Part shown: in pieces, positions 56,580-64,000 of the stretch
How the letters are laid out: every line of letters begins with the position of its first letter
Numbering within the stretch: the stretch's first letter is position 1
Source of the DNA: Isoetes taiwanensis
Taxonomy: Eukaryota; Streptophyta; Lycopodiopsida; Isoetales; Isoetaceae
DNA length: 64,000 nt
Assembly (NCBI GenBank): GCA_021234155.1
Contig: JAJEKV010000527.1
Coordinates: 1-64,000, forward strand
Direction: 5' to 3'
The notes under the pieces: generated by a model
Seen by the model: only the letters and a program-made list of their open reading frames with translations
What the model was told of the DNA's origin: nothing
Database searches by the model: none
Made by a program: the position numbers and the translations under genes

Positions 56580-58254
56580 GATATAAAAATAAATATTTGA
56601 TTGAAGAAGATTATGGAAGAAATGGGACAGGAAAAAGCAAAAGACTTCAGAAAGGTCATGTTGAAATTAGTGAAATTATGGCCATACTAGTACTGGATCT
56701 CGATGTACCCAAAAGTTTTGAGCATGCAATAGAATGCAAAAGAATGGAGGTTAGTAGTGGAGTGTGAGATGGAGTCCTTTGAGAAGACTGACACCTATGA
56801 TATTGTTGAGAAACCAGAGGGAAGAAATATTGTGGGAAACAAATGGATCTTCAACGTCAAATTAGGCAATGATGGTGAAAAGAAGTTCAAAGCCAGACTG
56901 ATTGCACAAGGGTTTTCACAAGAAAACGGGGTAGTCTTCGAAGAAACCTTTTCTTCTATTGTTAAGCTTACAAGTTTGAGGATTTTATTTGCATATGCAA
57001 ATGCCTTAAATTTAGAAGTGCATCATATAAACGTGCAAACTACTTTTAGATGAAGAAATCTACATTAAGCAAGCACCGGGTTTTGAACAAGGGAAGAACA
57101 AGGTATAGAGGCTTAAAAAAGCTGTGTACGGATTAAAACAATCAGCGAGGAAGTGGTACTTATGCATTGACGATTTTCTTAAGAAGCAAAGCTTCGAGAA
57201 ACTGCAAAATGATGGTAATCTATACATATTGAGACAAAATGGCCAATTCAGTATTAATGCTTTATATGTTGACGACAATATCATTGTTTCAAATCACACT
57301 GACTGTTCGAATCATTGCAAGCAAGTGTTGAGCAACAGATTCAGTATGATAGATTTGGGACCACTTAAAAGATTTCTTGGAATGGAGATGCATAGAGATC
57401 GAGAACACAAAGAATGACATTCACTCAAAGTGATAATACACAAGGTATGCTCAGGAAATTTGGTTTAGTAGATTGCAATTGTGCAAAGTCTCCTCTCGCT
57501 ATAGGGCAGAAACTGTCTACTGGAATGAGTTCACATGAAATTGAAAAGCTTGAAATGGAAAAAGATCCCTACAGGGAATTGATTGATGTTTACTATATAT
57601 TGCAAATTGTTGTAGGCCTGACATAGCCTATAGTGTAAACCTGTTGAGCAGGTTTGGAACAGATCCTGGCAAGCAACACTGGCTTGCTGCGAAAAGAGTT
57701 TCAAGGTTTCTGAAAAGGACACAGAATAAAGGGTTGACATTCTCAAATAACAGTCTAGAACTGACAACATACTCAGATGCAGACTGGGGAGGTGATTTAG
57801 ACTCAAGACATTCCACTTCAAATTATGTCTTAAAGGTTGGAGGAAGTTGCGTCGCATGGAGAAGAAAAAAACAAGGATGCATAGCTATGTCTATAACAGA
57901 GGCAGAATACAATGTTGCCTCTTTAACTACAAGAGAAATTATTTGGGCAAGAAGGATGTTAAATGAGCTTGGTGCTGTTCAAGGTGGTCTTACAATTTTA
58001 TACATAGATAGTATGAATTGCTTAGCAATCACAAAAAGTCCAGTTCTTCATGAAAGAACTAAGAACGTTTGAACTTCATGTGCATTATATCAGGGATATG
58101 GTAGCCAGAGGATACATAAAAGTCGGGTATAAAAATACAGATGAACAAACAACAGATATTTTTACCAAGATATTGCCAGTTTGGAATTGAAGAAGCAGAA
58201 GCATCAAAGGAATCTGAGAAGATACCAGAGATAAATTCTAAACATGAAAGGAGA
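56580..58254 (+). pseudogene. Copia RT-RNase H, frameshifted
   Basis: In order: DVPKSFEHAIE (about 56,707); MESFEKTDTYDIVEKPEGRN, IVGNKWIFNVKLGNDGEKK and FKARLIAQGFSQENGVVFEE in an open frame 56,757-57,053; SARKWYLCIDDFLKKQSFEK; ALYVDDNIIVSNHTDCSN with YVDD intact (about 57,262); GPLKRFLGMEMHRDREHKE; MLRKFGLVDCNCAKSPLA; then an open frame 57,644-58,072 with LLSRFGTDPGKQHWLAAKR upstream of YSDADWGGDLDSRHSTSNYV and ITEAEYNVASLTTREIIWAR. Pol ends at about 58,195, and ACATGAAAGGAGAA is the polypurine tract. Gag and integrase are absent. Confidence 0.88.
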
Positions 58255-58530
58255 ATGTGAAAAATTAAATGGTCCATGTTCAAATTTATCTATGGGGATG
58301 AGCATGGTTGATTACCATAATCTTTAGGCCAGACTTAGGGTTATGGTATATTTAACCTAGAACTTAAACGACCTAGAATAAGTATTGATTCAATGACTTG
58401 AAGCAGGGATGTTAGAAGTTAGTTGAAGCATTATTTTATTACATCAACCATGTGCAAAAAGTTCCATACGTTTTGAATGCCGATAAGCCGCCCAGAGGCT
58501 TATGTAATGATACGTGAAATCTCAAGGGAT
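58255..58530 (+). repeat. Truncated 3' LTR of the Copia copy
   Basis: TGTGAAAAATTAAATGG starts directly after the polypurine tract AACATGAAAGGAGAA. The LTR is cut off by LINE sequence beginning at about 58,530. Confidence 0.55.
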
Positions 58531-59205
58531 GGTATAATGATGTGAATAAATGGTTGGGTAAATGGGGAATCGTTTTGGAAGATATGCCACCAGAGGAGGA
58601 TGAGCTACGGGAATGGCTTTATGCACATATAAGGAAAAATCTTGGCATAATTTACGAAAATGGCTTTCTATAAAAAGGAAATTAACCCAATACTTGGGAG
58701 AAGCATCGCATCTGTCGGGTAAGTTGTCTTACTTTAAAAGACATTTATTGTGCAGGTTAAGATTAAGCTCGCATCACCTGGGAGTGGAGGTTGGTAGATG
58801 GGGAAATGTGCCCCAAAATATGCGCACCTGTAAAACATGTGGGACTGATGTTCTTGAGGATGAGGCGCACCTTATTCTTCATTGTCCTGCATATGAAAAT
58901 CTAAGGAGATTGATGGATGTTCCTACTGGGATCTCTTTTTATGGCTTCTTTGCGTTGCCTGCTGCAACCATTAGTGATTATTTGATGGATGTGATGAAAG
59001 TGAAAGACATGTCAATCAGAAATTATAGACATTTACTAGAATTATATGAGACAGAGGGTAGTGAGACTAATGATGCTCTAATTGAGGGCATATTAGAGTA
59101 CTGATATATATATGCAAAGTGATATGTATAACGTCTTCTGGACCTGATGGTCTCATAGACATGATCTATAAAATCATTTCTTTCTCTTTCTCTTTCTCTT
59201 TCTAG
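58531..59205 (+). mobile_element. LINE 3' end, copy 1 of a tandem pair
   Basis: Plus strand: WYNDVNKWLGKWGIVLEDMP and DELREWLYAHI, then an intact open frame of 163 codons (58,613-59,104) with LRLSSHHLGVEVGRWGNVP and RTCKTCGTDVLEDEAHLILH then CPAY, a complete C-x2-C-x9-H-x4-C zinc motif of the LINE C-terminus. The 3' untranslated region has hairpin GGACC-TGAT-GGTCT (59,140-59,153), then GACATGATCTATAAAATC and a (TTTCTC)n tail to 59,205. Confidence 0.8.
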
Positions 59206-60090
59206 GATGGAGAAGGTATAAAAGAGATTTTTGATAACAGAATTAGGCTGTAAAATGCAAACACCTTATCCTATGCTACTAGTAGAAGCAGGCATGATGC
59301 CCCTCGAAGCAGGAGCATTATGTCAGACATTGAGGTATGTGAAAAAGGTGCTCAAGATGGACGACAATAGTCTTCCCCGCCTTTCTATGAGTCAAAGCAG
59401 CCAACAAGGTTGGTATACAAGTATTCAAGAGTGGATAACTAAATGGGGGATGTCTTAGATGAAATGCCTAATGAAGGGAACAACATAAGAGCTTGGATAT
59501 ATGCGAACGTGCAATGGAAATTGTGGCACACCGCTGGCATGAAAATGAACTTTTATAGGAGGATCATAAATCCGTCCTTGCAAGAAGCACCGCACCTTAG
59601 CAAAAATGTCTCCATACAAAAGGCAACTGTGCGCAGACTAAGGCTTAGCTCTCACCATTTGGGAGTGGAAGTAGAAAGATGGGGAACCTTCCTAGATGTA
59701 GAAGAACATGCAAAGTATGCGGCCAGATGAGATTGAGGATGAAGAACATACGATCTTGCCTCCTCGCCTATCGAACATAAGGCACAGATTCCAGTTCACG
59801 CGTTAAAACGCTTCTTGGATTTTTTGCGCTTGAAGCTACCATTATTGGAGACTTTCTAATAGAGGTGCTGAAAATGCGAGAGATGTCTATTTCAGATTAT
59901 AAACATTTACTTAATTTATATGATGAAGATGAGAGTAGAGAGTCCAATGATGCCTCCATTGAAGGCATTTTGGAAATAGACCTTTCAAGGTTGATGATTG
60001 TACACATTTTTTTACTGTTATGTCTTCTAGACCTGATGGTCTCAAAGACGAAATAATCAACATTTTATTCTAATTCTCTTTCTCTTGCTC
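59206..60090 (+). mobile_element. LINE 3' end, copy 2 of a tandem pair
   Basis: It starts directly after the tail of copy 1 and is longer at its 5' end: MITELGCKMQTPYPMLLVEA with MMPLEAGALCQTLRYVKKVL (thumb region), WYTSIQEWITKWGMS, VRRLRLSSHHLGVEVERWG, a frameshifted zinc motif, and MREMSISDYKHLLNLYDEDE, which pairs with MSIRNYRHLLELYETEGS of copy 1. It ends with hairpin AGACC-TGAT-GGTCT (60,029-60,042), GACGAAATAATC and a short TCTC-rich tail. Confidence 0.8.
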
Positions 60091-60469
60091 CAATTGCCAC
60101 TCCCTTGAGCATCACCATATCAATTCAACAAATATAACACCAACAAACCTAAAGCTGCAAGGGGTTCCTCAGTAGAATTTATTTCCAAACTAAGAAAAAG
60201 AATAATCGCGGCAAATAAGAATTTGTTGTTCATCTTTAAGCAATCATTCCAATTTAGTTAGCTCAGTCTTGTCTTTCTTCTGCTCGACTGTCAATTGTAA
60301 ATTTTCCTTGCATGTTCTATTTTCACCAAGAACATTTTCTTTTAGCAAGGTGCAAACTTATTCTTTGGAATTGACCCAATCTAGCTCTACTGCGTCCATC
60401 CCAAATGGACTGAGCCCTCCTTCTCTGATGCTAATGGTCCTGACACCTAGAAACATTCAAAGGACTTGG
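60091..60469. other. Spacer between opposed LINE fragments
   Basis: No gene is seen. It may include the decayed 3' part of the minus-strand LINE that follows. Confidence 0.4.
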
Positions 60470-61055
60470 TTATCTGTGATGTCTTGCAAACTGGATGCCA
60501 CGATGAAGACAACTGCTTTTGTGGCAGGAGAAAACAACGCGGGAAGAATCTGGAGGATCTGAGAGAGAGGAGGATCTGAAAGAGAATTTCGGGTTCTCAC
60601 TGACCAAATCGACTTGTTGCAGCAGTATTGCTGGAGCTACTGATCCATATACAGCAATAATCACATATAGTATACAGAGCCTTCCAGCCCGCAATTACCA
60701 TTTTTGGAGTACAATCCCAATGCATGTATTGCTACTCCATCCTACTTATATGTTTGCACCACCTTCATTGGTATGCGCCAAGAGAACAACATCATCTGCA
60801 TATAATAATTGTCTAGTGATATGATGATCAATATGCGTCCCTCCACCTCCATATTAGGTAACACAATCTTCAAGCTGGCCAATAAGAAACCAAACAATCT
60901 AGGAGAGAGCGGACAACCTTGAAATACCTCCACATTGTTATTGATATGATTTTTTAATGGAAGCACGCATGCAGAAACAACTTTATCAATTGTAGTGCTC
61001 TTCCAATAAAAGTTGTTGGAAGGAACACCAAAAGGAATAGATAACAAAGTGCAGG
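60470..61055 (-). pseudogene. LINE reverse transcriptase fragment
   Basis: Minus strand: MLSIPFGVPSNNFYW, CVLPLKNHINNNVEVFQGCP, then LSPRLFGFLLASLKIVL, followed in a shifted frame by LLYADDVVLLAHTNEGGAN (about 60,805-60,750). The YADD catalytic box is intact. The sequence after it is not readable as a thumb. Its 3' end faces the tandem LINE pair. Confidence 0.75.
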
Positions 61056-61320
61056 AGAGAAGATAAAGCTACTTTACTCAAAACTACTTTTCTTTTAAGG
61101 TAATACTTCATGCTAAATTTGTAAATCTAGAATGTTAAAATATTCATAGTTATAAAAACCGTATTTATCTTAAATATTATACCTATGTTTCTTATGTTCT
61201 TTCCATCTTAGCTAAAGTAAAGGCAATGTCACATGTATCCATCTTTTGAAATTCTTTAAATCCTGGTAGATACTTAGCTGTTAATCTTAATGGAACTGGT
61301 AACACAATCTGTTTTACTTG
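61056..61320. other. Spacer, AT-rich
   Basis: No gene is seen except a short in-frame continuation of the minus-strand gag-pol (LRLTAKYLPGFKEFQK), possibly the start of the protease region. Confidence 0.35.
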
Positions 61321-62677
61321 TTATTTAATCCTTCCTAGTGCCGTGATGTCCTCATCTTCTTCTTGAGCTCCTTGAGTTGAGGTTTGCAACTCATGTATTT
61401 GGTCTTTAGCAAATTCGTAAGTAATCTTTTCTTCCTCTACATTTGGATATAATTCCTTCTTTTTCCGCCTATTACTCTCTAAAGGTATTTGTTTCAATTC
61501 AATTCCTTGTCTTTGTGCCACACCTCTTGTCACAACATTCACTTCTACTGTTTCCTCTAAACTCACCATTCGAGCTTCTTCTACTTTAGCTTCTTTTTTT
61601 ACCACAGTTTTCGTCACTTGGACTTTGCAATCCCTTGCATAGTGCCCTTTAGCATCACACTTCCAACATTCTATTTCTCTAGTTTTTTTTCCTTTTAGAT
61701 GACTCTGTTGTCACAGCATAAGCTTCTGTAATTCCCTTACCTTTGTTTCTTCCATTGAAGTAACAATCTTGAGTATCATGGTTATCTATGTTACATATGT
61801 GACAGTATTTTTTTCCTAAAGAACTTCTATATTCATTCGCATAGTGACCTGATTTGGAGCATTTGCTACACCAAAGGTAAGTCCTATTCTTTTCTCCTGT
61901 TGCTAATTTCTTAACATTTTCCTCCATACTTTGTAATTTATTTTGTAAAACTTTCACTCCTTTAACCTCTTGACTAACTTTTCTTTGTACGATACTCTTC
62001 AGATCTGACCTACCCTTCTCGGCAGTCATGATTGAAGTAATCTCAGCAGGCCGCTTCACGGCCTTTTCCAAAGTATCTGGTCCTTCTAGTTCCAATTGTT
62101 GCCTAATTCTTGTAGAAAATCCTTGGACAAACCAGATTACTACATCTTCTGTATGAGGTTTGGGACTTCATTTGCTTGCCAAATCAGAAACTCGAATTGC
62201 AAAATTCTTTGGCTTCTCAGTACTTTGTATGCTCACAGTTTTGAGCTCCTGCCTTATCTCCCTGTTAGTAGGCACATTATAGAATGCTTCTAGAAATTTA
62301 GTTTTTAGCTCAACCCAAGTGGTGACTCCATCTATATTTTCGTACACCCAATTAGCCACTTTCCCTTCCAAGGTTGTGGGAAACAGGGAAATTCTCATGC
62401 TATCACTACCTTCACCATTCAGGTTACTTATAGTTTCGAACTGTAGGACATGAGTTTTGGGATTTGTATATTTGTCCTTTCCGGACCCATATTTGGGATA
62501 CCGATGATTGGAGGTGCTCATAGTAAAAATGTGTTTGATATCAGGAATTATTTGTGAAGATCTTTCGGCTAATAGTTTTTGCTTCTCCCTGCGTTCTCTT
62601 CTTTCACACCTTTCCTTCTCTTGTTTCTCTCTTAATTCTTGCCTTTTCTTACGCTCCTCGGCAAGACTTTTATACAT
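61321..62677 (-). pseudogene. Gypsy-type gag with three zinc knuckles
   Basis: The minus-strand frame 62,677-62,168 starts with a charged coiled coil (ERKKRQELREKQEKERCERR). The Gag core follows: FETISNLNGEGSDSMRISLF, LEGKVANWVYENIDGVTTWV and ELKTKFLEAFYNVP, typical of retrotrans_gag. After a frameshift, 62,095-61,679 gives CSKCSKSGHYANEY (last Cys lost) and CHICNIDNHDTQDC. A third knuckle CWKCDAKGHYARDC lies at about 61,670-61,629, across a stop. A Glu/Lys-rich tail runs to 61,321. It packages element RNA. No pol follows and no LTR is seen. Confidence 0.82.
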
Positions 62678-64000
62678 AAATCAAAGTTTAAGTCTGATAC
62701 AGGCTGAATTTTCTGTACTAGCATAAACTAGATTTGTTTATAGCTGAGAGTGATGCTTCCTCTCATTCTTCTGACAGGTTTAACAAGTTTAGGCATGTCC
62801 ATTACCTCCATTTTAAGGAAAGGAATAGGTTTTGCATAAGCCAATGGCCTTTTAGGACAAATAGTCCAGTCAATTGCTCCATCTCAACGTCTTTAAGTTA
62901 ATAATTTATTCATTTCGTCGATACGACAACTAACAACTTGTACCATAAATTAGAATTTTGACAGACATGTTAAGCATAAGATGAACTCCATATAGATCAA
63001 GCGATATAAAAAAAATCCAAAGCTAGTGGCATGACATAACATAGCACTACAATAATAGTATAAAGCTTTATAATAATGATGTTATTAATAGGCATATCTC
63101 ATGTAAAAGGTATATACGTTGTTTTTTAATGATGGATTCAAGATATACTTCATAGTGATATTGTTTAACATTTATCAATAAAAGACATTTAAAGAAGGAT
63201 ACTTGTAATGTCGCCATATAAGTATCAATATTAACTTTTGCTAACTATAGAAAGTCCCATTGTGATAGAGTTTTGCAAATATAAATTTTCTAAGTATAAA
63301 CTACTCTTCAAGCAAAACTAAAATGAAGTGTGGCATTATATGCCAGTGCCTATTGATGGGAACTCACCATGCCAATGAAGGACATGTAGAAGAGACAATA
63401 GTTGATGTAATTGCATAATATACATCTATTAATTTTGCTGTATATTTCATATGAGGGAATGCCTGTTGGAGCGCAACTTGCTACATGGAGGTAATATGAG
63501 TGATGAAGTCATGGCATATACAGTTTGTATGGATGGCTATATGCGTTGTCATGTAATATTAATCATGCAAAAATATAAGAAATCCTCCTAATCTTAAGCT
63601 TTTGCCATCCAATAAAGCACATACATCTCATCAACATTAGGATGAAATATCCCGTTCAAAACATATTAGTGATGATTGTAAGGATATGCATCCAAAAGCT
63701 AGATTCTGATCTTTCAATATCAATTTGGTAAAGTCGTGCAAAGTTTCCATGTCATAATAAATGATCAAAAGAGTTTTATGCAACATGAAAACCTTGTCAA
63801 GTAATATCGTAGACTTTTATGTAAATATTATTTAATCATGTATGTTTCTGCATTTATGGATGAGATAATCATGTTGCATATAAACATATGATCTTATAGG
63901 GATAGAAGGCTAGTAACTAGCTATTATTAGCTAGGTTACATTATATTCACAAGACCATATTTAGGATGAGCTCAAGGATACATTATCTCATGGTAAATTC
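62678..64000. other. AT-rich sequence, no gene seen
   Basis: Both strands lack supported coding blocks. The first few hundred bases may be the 5' untranslated region or LTR of the minus-strand gag element, but no PBS is evident. Confidence 0.45.

Overview
This is plant nuclear DNA made almost entirely of transposable elements, with one intact host gene. The plant-type introns, the LTR chromovirus, Copia and LINE copies, the Helitron-type terminus and the plant glycine-rich domain protein gene all point to a land plant. A Gypsy fragment resembling the Tcn1-like elements known from fungi and early-diverging land plants, together with the very high repeat load, makes me lean towards a seed-free plant (moss, lycophyte or fern). 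That is inference; the species cannot be read from the sequence.

Layout. 0.4-1.2 kb is an internally deleted LINE (minus). 1.4-2.6 kb is a Copia RNase H remnant. 2.64-7.93 kb is a DNA transposon bounded by perfect 23-bp terminal inverted repeats, with two convergent decayed genes. 9.8-11.2 kb is a Copia LTR, PBS and gag. 11.25-11.6 kb is a LINE 3' end. 11,756-25,526 is a structurally complete 13.8-kb chromovirus (Ty3/Gypsy) with 1.6-kb LTRs, a 5-bp target duplication, gag, protease region, RT, RNase H, integrase and chromodomain. A foldback MITE interrupts its pol. 25.6-35.9 kb holds a second Gypsy LTR pair in minus orientation around badly decayed sequence, with another plus-strand LTR nested in it. 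35.9-39.95 kb is a minus-strand LINE (ORF1-like part, endonuclease, RT). 39.9-44.8 kb is a patchwork of Copia pieces in both orientations plus a LINE 3' end. 44,997-46,703 is the host gene (four exons, DUF1399/GRDP family, Cys-Gly-rich tail). 46.8-54.9 kb is AT-rich and non-coding, with a Helitron-like 3' terminus and a ~600-bp duplication. 54.9-62.7 kb is Gypsy RT-RNase H, Copia RT-RNase H, two tandem LINE 3' ends, a minus-strand LINE RT and a minus-strand Gypsy-type gag with three zinc knuckles.

The outstanding feature lies inside the chromovirus, between the 5' LTR/PBS and gag. A decayed gene starts with the histone H3 N-terminus (MARTKQT) and ends with an unmistakable H3 histone-fold C-terminus (AKRVTLMPKDIHLARRIR). 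It has a tryptophan in loop 1, an apparent extra residue there, and a long basic tail. It carries its own TATA-like box and CT-rich leader. A second, unrecognised ORF with its own TATA box follows. The same element encodes a chromodomain, the module that reads H3 tails, so one mobile element appears to have carried both a histone H3 variant and a histone-tail reader. I know of no described plant chromovirus with this cargo.

A second system-level observation is a LINE family whose 3' ends, in five copies here, share a small hairpin with compensatory base changes followed by a different microsatellite in each copy.
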